The translations under genes were made by a program, and so were the position numbers. From an uncultured Granulosicoccaceae bacterium (GTDB taxonomy: Bacteria; Pseudomonadota; Gammaproteobacteria; Granulosicoccales; Granulosicoccaceae): DNA of 49,429 nucleotides. A model generated the notes under the pieces. The model was not told where the DNA came from, did not search any database, and saw only the letters and a program-made list of their open reading frames with translations. The DNA lies in NCBI GenBank assembly GCA_937951345.1, contig CALFCF010000013.1:1-49429 (forward strand), in the 5' to 3' direction. This document shows, one piece after another, positions 42,716 through 49,429 of this stretch (its first letter is position 1; each line of letters begins with the position of its first letter).

Positions 42716-44356
42716 ATGTCCGCTGCTGCAGATGTTTTTGATTACGTCATCATCGGTGGCGGAACGGCAGGTGCACTGCTGACCAAACGCCTTAGTGAAG
42801 ATGGCGCCAGCGTTTGTCTGCTCGAAGCAGGACCACGCGACTTAAACCCGCTGATACACATTCCCGCTGGTTACATCAAGAATATCTATTCGAATCGCCT
42901 GACCTGGGGCTTCGAAGCAGAACCCGGTGCAGGTACCGCACAACGTCGGTTTTCGCTGCCGCAAGGTCGCGTGCTGGGTGGCTCCAGTTCGATTAACGGA
43001 CTCAATCACAACCGCGGGCAAAGTGCAGACTTTGATCATTGGGCCGAGCGTGGCAATCCGGGGTGGTCCTATAACGAGGTGCTTCCTTATTTTCGTCGCA
43101 GCGAATGCAGGATCGGCGAAGCCGACGAACGCTACCGCGGGCGTGATGGTGAAATACCGATAACTGACCTCGATTGGCATCACCCGGTATCCTCGGCGTT
43201 TGTTAATGGCGCACAGGAACTCGGTATTTCTAAAAATCCAGACTACAACGCAGCGCAACAGGCAGGTGCCGGATATTTCCAACGCTACATAAATAAAGGC
43301 GTTCGTGTCTCGTCTGCACGCGCTTTTCTGGGTAGCACAAGAAAAAGACCAGGCGTTAAGATTCGCACCCGCGCGCAAGCGACGAAAATCCTGTTTGACG
43401 GTAAACGTGCCGTGGGCGTACGTTATATGAAAGGAGGCCATTCCGGCGAGGAGCGCACAGTAGCAGCTCGTCGCGAAGTTATCGTCTCTGCAGGCACAAT
43501 CAATACCGCAAAATTGTTACAACTATCCGGGGTAGGAGACGCAGGATTACTGGGTGATCTCGGTGTTCCCGTGGTTCATCACTTGCGCGGTGTCGGCAAT
43601 CATTTGCGTGACCATTATGGGGTACGCATGGTGTCGAGAGTAAAGGGCATCAGTACCATTAACAACCGGGTGCAGGGACCACCGCTGCTTTTAGAGATTG
43701 CCCGCTGGTTGATTCGAAAACCGAGCCTGCTGGCAGTTAGCCCGTCACTCGCACATGTATTCTGGAAGTCTGACAAGAAGATGACCAACCCCGATTTACA
43801 GTTTGTCTTTACACCCGCGAGTTTCCGCGAAGGCGTCGTGGGGCTGCTCGACAAACAGCCCGGAATGACCTGCGGCGTATGGCAGGAACGACCGGAAAGC
43901 ACTGGTTTTGTTCGAGCGCGTTCTGCAAACCCACTAGAGACACCCATCGTTCAGCCAAATTATCTGGCGGAAGAAACCGACCAACAAATACTGCTGGCCG
44001 GTATGCGTCTTGGTCGGCGCTTGATGCGCACTGCTGCGTTGGCACCCTATTTTGAATACGAAACAGCGCCGGGAGACGACGTGCAGACAGATGACGAGTT
44101 CCTCGATTTTGCGCGCCATACCGGAACAACGGTGTACCACCTGATTGGCACAGCACGGATGGGGCCTGACTCGGATCCCGATGCGGTGGTGGATGCTCAG
44201 CTACGTGTGCATGGCGTCGACGGGTTGCGTGTCGTTGATGCCTCTATCATGCCGACCATGCCATCGGCTAATACTAATGCAGCGACACTGATGATTGCAG
44301 AGAAGGGCGCAGATATGATTCTGGGATTGGCGCCGCTCGGCACGGTTGAAGCTTAA
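42716..44356 (+). CDS. GMC family FAD-dependent alcohol dehydrogenase
   Basis: A 546-residue oxidoreductase of the choline dehydrogenase/AlkJ type. The FAD site is YVIIGGGTAGALLTKRL, GRVLGGSSSINGLNHNRG is the first GMC signature, and HLIGTARMGPDSDPDAVVD with VVDASIMPTMPSANTNAATLMIAEKGA holds the catalytic His and C-terminal FAD contact. It oxidises a primary alcohol to aldehyde and probably passes electrons to the respiratory chain. ATG 42716 has GAAGGTG upstream; an earlier TTG lengthens it without conserved residues. Confidence 0.92.
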   Translation: MSAAADVFDYVIIGGGTAGALLTKRLSEDGASVCLLEAGPRDLNPLIHIPAGYIKNIYSNRLTWGFEAEPGAGTAQRRFSLPQGRVLGGSSSINGLNHNRGQSADFDHWAERGNPGWSYNEVLPYFRRSECRIGEADERYRGRDGEIPITDLDWHHPVSSAFVNGAQELGISKNPDYNAAQQAGAGYFQRYINKGVRVSSARAFLGSTRKRPGVKIRTRAQATKILFDGKRAVGVRYMKGGHSGEERTVAARREVIVSAGTINTAKLLQLSGVGDAGLLGDLGVPVVHHLRGVGNHLRDHYGVRMVSRVKGISTINNRVQGPPLLLEIARWLIRKPSLLAVSPSLAHVFWKSDKKMTNPDLQFVFTPASFREGVVGLLDKQPGMTCGVWQERPESTGFVRARSANPLETPIVQPNYLAEETDQQILLAGMRLGRRLMRTAALAPYFEYETAPGDDVQTDDEFLDFARHTGTTVYHLIGTARMGPDSDPDAVVDAQLRVHGVDGLRVVDASIMPTMPSANTNAATLMIAEKGADMILGLAPLGTVEA

Positions 44357-44541
44357 TTCACACGTTTCAGTAAACGAGCATCTATACAAAACACTGAGAG
44401 TGTTGCTTTGAACCGTTTATTGATGCCATCTTAACATTGAGATTGTGCGCTCAGCCAAGGTCTGTGGCGCTCGAGCAACACAGAGCGGCACATAACGCAA
44501 GATCAGCGTGCAGGACTAGGCGTCCCCGATCGATTTTGAGA

Positions 44542-44557
44542 TGGCTTCATGAAGCCA
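44542..44557. promoter_or_regulatory. Perfect 16-bp palindrome before the dehydrogenase gene
   Basis: TGGCTTCATGAAGCCA is a perfect palindrome ending 22 bp before the start codon at 44580, a position where a bound protein would block transcription or translation. No GntR- or LacI-type regulator is encoded next to it, so the binding protein is unknown. Confidence 0.5.
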
Positions 44558-44579
44558 GGACAAGAAAGAGAATCAGTAT

Positions 44580-45473
44580 ATGAACGTTGGATTTGTGGGT
44601 GTTGGTCAAATGGGCGGCCCGATGGCGATCAATCTCGCATCAGGTTATAAGGTGATCGCCCATTGTCGGAATGATACCGACCGTAACGCGCTGCAAGGTG
44701 CCGGCATATCCGTTACCGAAAACTTGCAAGCGCTTGGTGAAGCAGACGTTATCTTCCTGTGTTTACCTGACACCGACATCGTTGAACAGGTTCTGTTTGG
44801 GGAACATGGTCTGGCAGAGGTTTTACGTTCGGGAACGGTGATTGTTGATACCAGCACCATTGCCTATGGTGCGACGCTTTCTATTGCAGAAAAATTGGCT
44901 TCGCATGATGTAAAGTTTATCGATGCGCCCATATCCGGCATGAGAGCACGTGCTGAGGACGGCAGTCTGACCATGATGTGTGGCGGAGATCAAAGCCTGG
45001 TCGACGAACTCAAGCCGCTGCTTTCAACCATGGCCTCAAAAATCATTTATATGGGCCCGGTGGGTAGTGGGCAACTCACCAAACTGATCAATCAACTTCT
45101 TTTCGATATTAATGCCGCCGCCCTGGCCGAGATTCTACCGCTGGCAGTAAAGCTTGGGCTCGATCCAACCAAAGTCGGTGACGTTGTAAATAGTGGAACC
45201 GGGGGCAGCTATGCCTCGGAATTTTTTATCCCGCATATTTTAAATGGCGTGTTTGACCAAGGATATCCTCTGAAAAAAGCCTACAAGGATTTAATTAGCG
45301 GATCCGGAATATCCGCTCAGCATCAAATTCCGACGCCTGTTTTATCGGCGGCAATGGCAACTTATCAGACGGCTTTATTAGCCGGACATAGCGACAAAGA
45401 TAAAGGCGGGATGATTTGCGTCTTTGAAGATTTGCTTGACGTTAAGTTTCGATCCGACGGTCAGGAAGAATAA
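44580..45473 (+). CDS. NAD(P)-dependent 3-hydroxyisobutyrate dehydrogenase-family protein
   Basis: A 297-residue beta-hydroxyacid dehydrogenase. The cofactor site is VGFVGVGQMGGPMAINLA. The substrate loop DAPISGMRARAEDGSLTMMCGG departs from the common DAPVSGG form, and the catalytic Lys is in GSGQLTKLINQLL near residue 170. Members act on 3-hydroxyisobutyrate, tartronate semialdehyde, 6-phosphogluconate or related acids. It is 5 bp ahead of the dehydratase gene, so both are in one operon. The substrate cannot be set from sequence. Confidence 0.9.
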   Translation: MNVGFVGVGQMGGPMAINLASGYKVIAHCRNDTDRNALQGAGISVTENLQALGEADVIFLCLPDTDIVEQVLFGEHGLAEVLRSGTVIVDTSTIAYGATLSIAEKLASHDVKFIDAPISGMRARAEDGSLTMMCGGDQSLVDELKPLLSTMASKIIYMGPVGSGQLTKLINQLLFDINAAALAEILPLAVKLGLDPTKVGDVVNSGTGGSYASEFFIPHILNGVFDQGYPLKKAYKDLISGSGISAQHQIPTPVLSAAMATYQTALLAGHSDKDKGGMICVFEDLLDVKFRSDGQEE

Positions 45474-45478
45474 TCGAC

Positions 45479-47182
45479 ATGACTAAAAAACAAGGTTTAA
45501 AACGTAACCTAACCAACTATGGCGATAGTGAATTCGCAACCTATCTGCGTAAATCGTTTGCGCGTTCGATGGGCATTTCCAACGACATGCTGGATAAGCC
45601 GATTGTTGGCATTGCCATGACCCCTTCGGGTTTTAATAGCTGTCATCGCGGCATGCCGGAACTGGTGGACGCCGTTTCGCGCGGCGTGCTCGCGGCAGGA
45701 GCGTTGCCTCGACCTTTCCCTACTATATCGCTAGGCGAAGTTTTCCTCAGTCCAACCTCCATGGTTTATCGCAACCTGATGGCGATGGATACCGAGGAAA
45801 TGGTGCGGGCCCAACCGATGGATGCTGTTGTCATGATCGGCGGATGCGACAAAACGGTACCAGCTCAGCTAATGGGAGCTGCATCGGCGAACATCCCGAC
45901 CATCCAACTGGTGACCGGCCCCATGTCAACAGGGAGACATCGTGGTGAACGCCTGGGCGCTTGTACGGATTGTCGCCGCTTTTGGGCAAAGTTTCGCGCT
46001 AATGAGATTGATCATGCAGAGATTTCAGAAATCGAAGGAAAACTATCGACAACCTCAGGCACCTGCGGCGTTATGGGCACGGCAAGTACGATGGCCTGCA
46101 TCGCAGAAACGCTCGGTATGTCTTTGCCAGATACTGCTGCCATACCCTCAGTGCATTCTGAGCGCTTGGTGGCTGCTGAAGAAACAGGGCGCTCCGTTGT
46201 TCAACTAATCCATGCTCCAATACTTCCAAGCGAAATCATTACTGAAAAGTCAGTTGAAAACGCTTTTCGTGTACTTATGGCAGTCAGTGGTTCGACCAAT
46301 GCAATCGTCCATCTCACTGCAGTTGCAGGTCGTCTGGGGTTAAAGATTTCCCAAGAGCGCCTCAATCAAATATCCGATGAAACCCCTGTTCTGGTTAATT
46401 TGAAACCGGTGGGTGAAGGCTATATGGAAGATTTCTATGCTGCTGGTGGTGTGCGTGCAGTGTTGCATGAGATCAAGCACTTGCTTCATCTCGATACAAT
46501 TAACGTTGCTGGACAGTCGCTGGCGGAAATCCTTGCAGAGCCGATGGATTGGGTAGATCGTCGATATATCAAATCATACGATGATCCGGTTTCCGATGTC
46601 GGTGGATTGATTTCAATAAAAGGCAACATCGCCCCCGACGGAGCGATATTCAAACGCGCGGCAGCCACCCCCGAGTTGTTTGAAGTCGAAGGTCGGGCCG
46701 TTGTGTTTGAAGATCTGGAAGATCTCTCTACCCGTATTGATGATCCTGATCTTGACGTACAGGCGAATGATTTCCTTGTCTTAAAAAACGCAGGTCCAGT
46801 GGCTGCAGGTATGCCCGAAGCCGGCTACCTGCCTATCCCGAAGAAGCTCGCTCAAAAAGGCGTAAAAGACATGGTGCGGATATCAGATGCACGCATGTCC
46901 GGCACCGCATTTGGAACCATTATCCTCCACGTATCCCCGGAAACGGGTATCGGCGGTCCATTAGCGGCGGTCGAAACAGGGGATCGTATCCGTTTCTCAG
47001 TAAAAAACAAGCGTATCGATTTATTGGTTGAAGACCAGATCATAGTCGATCGATTAAAAAACAAAAAACCCGCCAAAACACCAACTCGTGGTTATCGGTC
47101 GCTATATAGCAAGACTGTATTGCAGGCCACAGATGGTTGCGACTTTGATTTTCTCCTTCATGCTCCGGAGGAATCCAGGTGA
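45479..47182 (+). CDS. IlvD/Edd family sugar-acid dehydratase
   Basis: A 567-residue Fe-S dehydratase that removes water from a 2,3-dihydroxy acid to give a 2-keto-3-deoxy acid. Cluster Cys are in FNSCHRG, GGCDKT and SGTCGVMGTASTMAC; the C-terminal catalytic Ser region is ARMSGTAFGT. The PIVGIAMTPSGFNSCHRG start and the 567-residue length fit the sugar-acid branch (arabinonate or xylonate type) more than IlvD itself. With the flanking dehydrogenases it suggests oxidation of an aldose or polyol to an acid, then dehydration. Confidence 0.9.
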   Translation: MTKKQGLKRNLTNYGDSEFATYLRKSFARSMGISNDMLDKPIVGIAMTPSGFNSCHRGMPELVDAVSRGVLAAGALPRPFPTISLGEVFLSPTSMVYRNLMAMDTEEMVRAQPMDAVVMIGGCDKTVPAQLMGAASANIPTIQLVTGPMSTGRHRGERLGACTDCRRFWAKFRANEIDHAEISEIEGKLSTTSGTCGVMGTASTMACIAETLGMSLPDTAAIPSVHSERLVAAEETGRSVVQLIHAPILPSEIITEKSVENAFRVLMAVSGSTNAIVHLTAVAGRLGLKISQERLNQISDETPVLVNLKPVGEGYMEDFYAAGGVRAVLHEIKHLLHLDTINVAGQSLAEILAEPMDWVDRRYIKSYDDPVSDVGGLISIKGNIAPDGAIFKRAAATPELFEVEGRAVVFEDLEDLSTRIDDPDLDVQANDFLVLKNAGPVAAGMPEAGYLPIPKKLAQKGVKDMVRISDARMSGTAFGTIILHVSPETGIGGPLAAVETGDRIRFSVKNKRIDLLVEDQIIVDRLKNKKPAKTPTRGYRSLYSKTVLQATDGCDFDFLLHAPEESR

Positions 47183-47216
47183 ATAATTTCAGCCCTAACT
47201 TTCCGATGAAACCGCT

Positions 47217-48566
47217 ATGAATCTTTTCACCAAACTCCAACAACGTGGACAAGAAAATAACCCTATTAAAGTCGGGCTAATTGGCGGCGGAAAATTCGGC
47301 ACCATGTTTTTATCCCAGGTTATTCGTTTGCCGGGAATTCATGTCGTGGGCATAGCTGATTTATCACCGGCTGCCGTTCGATCAAACCTTGAATTACTGA
47401 ATTGGCCTCCTGATTTGTACAATGCCACTGGCATCGACGAAGCCGCTGGCAAAGGCACCACTTATGTTACTGATAACTGGCAGGATCTGACGAAACAACC
47501 GAATATAGAAATCATCATCGAAGCCACAGGCAACCCGATTGCTGCTATTGAGCACTGCATGGGTGCTTTTTCGGAAGGCAAGCATGTGATCAACGTAACG
47601 GTTGAAGCTGATGCTTTTTGTGGCTATGGACTGGCGTTAAAAGCGCATCAAGCCGGTGTGATCTACAGCATGGCTTATGGCGATCAGCCAGCCTTGGCCT
47701 GCGACCTGGTTGATTGGGCGCGTACCTGCGGATTCAAAGTTGTAGCAGCAGGAAGAGGGCATAAATGGTTGCCACATTATCGCCAGTCAACCCCAGACAC
47801 AGTGTGGGACCACTGGGGGCTGACAGCGGAACAGGCCGAAAGAGGGCGCTTGAATCCCAAAATGTTCAATGCCTTTCTGGATGGATCAAAGCCTGCGATT
47901 GAATCAGCCGCTATTGCCAACGGCACTGGCCTGGATGCACCAACCAATGGTCTGGAATTCCCTCCCGGTGCAATTGATGACATCCCCTCAATCATGCGTC
48001 CTGAATCCGAAGGCGGCATTCTGGAACGCAAAGGCATGGTAGAGGTTGCATCATGTCTGACACGGGACGGGCAACAAATCCAGCATGACATTCGAAAAGG
48101 TGTTTGGGTTTGTTTCGAAGCAGATACCGAATACCTTAAAAATTGCTTTGAAGAATACAAAGTTGTGACTGATCCGTCCGGCAGGTATATGACCAATTAC
48201 AAACGCTGGCATTTAATCGGGCTGGAACTAGCGGTTTCGGTTGCAGCTGTGGGCTTGCGAGGTGAAGCAACCGGTTTTGCCACCTCGTTTAGAGCGGATG
48301 TAGCGGCAATCGCCAAACGCGATCTCGCTGAGGGAGAAACGCTCGATGGTGAAGGTGGCTACACTGTCTCTGGCGGATTACGCCCGGCTTCAATTTCGGT
48401 TGAAAAAGGATATTTGCCTTTAGGGCTGGCGCATAACGTCACACTCAAAAGCTCCATTTCAGAAGGTCAGCCAGTGACATGGCAAGACGTAGACATCGAT
48501 ACCACGACAACGGCCTATAAACTACGTAAAGAGATTGAATCAAAGGTGGCTGGGATTAAAGACTAG
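47217..48566 (+). CDS. NAD(P)-binding oxidoreductase with C-terminal SAF-like domain
   Basis: A 449-residue protein. VGLIGGGKFGTMFLSQV at the start is a Rossmann site, followed by EATGNPIAAIEHC and GKHVINVTVEADAFCG, as in homoserine dehydrogenase-like proteins. The C-terminal 80 residues (AKRDLAEGETLDGEGGYTVSGGLRPA and YLPLGLAHNVTLKSSISEGQPVTW) look like a SAF domain. Such proteins occur in sugar-acid catabolism clusters, but I do not know a proven reaction. It is 34 bp after the dehydratase and probably the last gene of its operon. Confidence 0.8.
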   Translation: MNLFTKLQQRGQENNPIKVGLIGGGKFGTMFLSQVIRLPGIHVVGIADLSPAAVRSNLELLNWPPDLYNATGIDEAAGKGTTYVTDNWQDLTKQPNIEIIIEATGNPIAAIEHCMGAFSEGKHVINVTVEADAFCGYGLALKAHQAGVIYSMAYGDQPALACDLVDWARTCGFKVVAAGRGHKWLPHYRQSTPDTVWDHWGLTAEQAERGRLNPKMFNAFLDGSKPAIESAAIANGTGLDAPTNGLEFPPGAIDDIPSIMRPESEGGILERKGMVEVASCLTRDGQQIQHDIRKGVWVCFEADTEYLKNCFEEYKVVTDPSGRYMTNYKRWHLIGLELAVSVAAVGLRGEATGFATSFRADVAAIAKRDLAEGETLDGEGGYTVSGGLRPASISVEKGYLPLGLAHNVTLKSSISEGQPVTWQDVDIDTTTTAYKLRKEIESKVAGIKD

Positions 48567-48603
48567 GGAACCTCTGATTTGCATATAATCCATACAAACA
48601 AAA

Positions 48604-49209
48604 ATGAAAAACTTTTGTGATAGTGATTTTCCGTGGTGTCTGAGAATTGGTGGTTTTGGTAGCACACCCATCTATCTTCATCTGTCTGTCTTTGCGTTTT
48701 TACTTCTCTTCTGGTTTAAATCCAGTTTTCTTGTTGCACTTTGGGCGACAGTTTTAATGTTCCTACTAGTTTTTATTCACGAGTTGGGGCACGCGCTGGT
48801 TTGCCGACTTGTGGGAGCAAATGTTGATATGATTTTTGTGGGTTTGTTTGTGGGGTTTTGCATATATACTCATTGGGACGATGAGCAGGACGAGCGTGAC
48901 TTTATACTGATAGCCTGGGGCGGTGTATTCGCTCAGCTAGGCGTATTGTTAGTGTCTCTACTGGGATTCGCCTTGTTTGCTGATTCGTCTGTGCTTATGC
49001 CGTCCTATAGTCGAGCAGACGGCATGAGTTTTACACACGTGACCTGGCTGGTGTTGGTTGGCTTTAACGCCGGACTGATCCTCTTAAACCTTCTTCCTGT
49101 TGACCCTTTGGATGGTGACAAAGCCTGGCAGATGAATCCATGGAGAGTCGCCAGAGCCATGTGGTATGGCTGGAAAGTCCAGCAATCCCGTAAGTCCGCT
49201 AACAAGTAA
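48604..49209 (+). CDS. M50-like membrane metalloprotease (site-2 protease family)
   Basis: A 201-residue polytopic membrane protein with the zinc-site motif HELGH near residue 60 and a later NLLPVDPLDG near 163-172, where site-2 proteases place the third zinc ligand Asp. About five hydrophobic helices are visible. No PDZ domain is present. The substrate is unknown. It starts 37 bp after the previous gene. Confidence 0.8.
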   Translation: MKNFCDSDFPWCLRIGGFGSTPIYLHLSVFAFLLLFWFKSSFLVALWATVLMFLLVFIHELGHALVCRLVGANVDMIFVGLFVGFCIYTHWDDEQDERDFILIAWGGVFAQLGVLLVSLLGFALFADSSVLMPSYSRADGMSFTHVTWLVLVGFNAGLILLNLLPVDPLDGDKAWQMNPWRVARAMWYGWKVQQSRKSANK

Positions 49210-49288
49210 TACCATCGCAAGCATACCGAGTTACCCATCAGAAGTAGACACAATAATTTATCTCTTATTGTGGATTCTATATTTCAAA
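49210..49288. other. Short flank before the IS66 end
   Basis: Non-coding. The 8 bp next to the element (ATTTCAAA, 49281-49288) would be the left half of an 8-bp target-site duplication, the usual length for IS66. Confidence 0.35.
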
Positions 49289-49429
49289 GTAACCGCCTTA
49301 TTAACGGCATCTAGCGCATTGCTTGTCAATCTTCCATGCTTATCTCCAGTCACAACGGAGAAAGCCCATGCCCCAATCCCAGATCACCGAACGCCAGCAA
49401 TACTGGCGTGATCATGTATTAGCCGCAGC
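49289..49429 (+). mobile_element. Left end of an IS66-family insertion sequence (cut by window edge)
   Basis: The inverted repeat would begin GTAACCGCCTTATTAACGGC at 49289; IS66-family ends start GTAA. A tnpA-like gene starts 80 bp inside, the usual IS66 layout. The rest (tnpB, tnpC and right end) lies outside the window. Confidence 0.75.
49368..49429 (+). CDS. tnpA: IS66 accessory protein TnpA, N-terminal fragment
   Basis: The first 20 residues (SQITERQQYWRDHVLAA is the visible motif) match the conserved start of IS66 TnpA, a small DNA-binding accessory protein. GGAG lies 8 nt before the ATG. The gene continues past the window edge. Confidence 0.75.
   Translation, partial: MPQSQITERQQYWRDHVLAA

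Noticed and set aside
42842-43441. 199-codon minus-strand frame inside the GMC gene
   Set aside because: It lies antisense to a gene with clear FAD motifs and has no recognisable features.
1-49429. CRISPR array, tRNA genes, rRNA genes, phage integrase
   Set aside because: I saw no spaced repeat array, no cloverleaf with a CCA-like end and no integrase motif on either strand.

Overview
The window looks like a chromosomal stretch of a free-living, probably marine gammaproteobacterium. The evidence is mixed housekeeping genes (panC, hemE, hemC, msrA, msrB), a gamma-type Zur/Znu zinc system, an EmrAB-type exporter, and several catabolic modules for polyols and sugar acids. The sulfite reductase cluster (DUF2849, cysI, DUF934) is common in alphaproteobacteria and in some large-genome marine gammaproteobacteria. 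The genus cannot be fixed from the sequence alone.

Layout. 1-2.7 kb: a deacetylase-like protein, MsrB and MsrA (methionine sulfoxide repair) and a YceI protein. 2.8-3.1 kb: a gene-free segment with nested, mutually consistent stems that looks like an unassigned structured RNA. 3.4-6.5 kb: panC facing hemE-hemC. 7.0-8.9 kb: two Cys-rich secreted proteins with a SCO-type protein. 9.0-13.0 kb (minus): zur-znuC-znuB-znuA-DUF1989, led by a 12-bp palindrome at the zur promoter. 13.2-17.8 kb: marR-emrA-EamA facing away from emrB; EmrA carries a SPOR-like tail. 17.9-20.5 kb: L-idonate/gluconate catabolism (gntK, idnO, idnD). 20.5-29.0 kb: a LacI repressor facing a seven-gene operon, a two-ATPase ABC importer with a small membrane protein and a fused dihydroxyacetone-type kinase. 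29.0-33.1 kb: an Lrp-type regulator facing DUF2849, cysI and an unusual DUF934-ferredoxin reductase fusion. 33.2-34.4 kb: a cytochrome P450.

34.4-39.6 kb: a six-gene copper-resistance block (His/Cys/Met-rich secreted protein, small secreted protein, TolC-type lipoprotein, two-domain multicopper oxidase, CusF-like protein, cupredoxin). It lies between two perfect 84-bp direct repeats, and an inverted partial copy follows the right repeat. This is the clearest sign of a discrete mobile or duplicated block here. 39.7-41.5 kb: a secreted Cys-rich protein and a short MscS-type channel. 41.6-48.6 kb: a LysR regulator, a GMC dehydrogenase, a 6PGDH/3-hydroxyisobutyrate dehydrogenase-type enzyme, an IlvD/Edd dehydratase and an NAD-binding/SAF oxidoreductase, which together look like an uncharacterised oxidative route for a polyol or sugar acid. 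48.6-49.2 kb: an M50-like membrane protease. The window ends inside the left end of an IS66-family insertion sequence.

The items most worth following up are the 84-bp repeats round the copper block, the structured intergenic element at 2824-3114, the DUF934-FNR fusion, the SPOR-like tail on EmrA, and the loss of the resolving Cys in MsrB.
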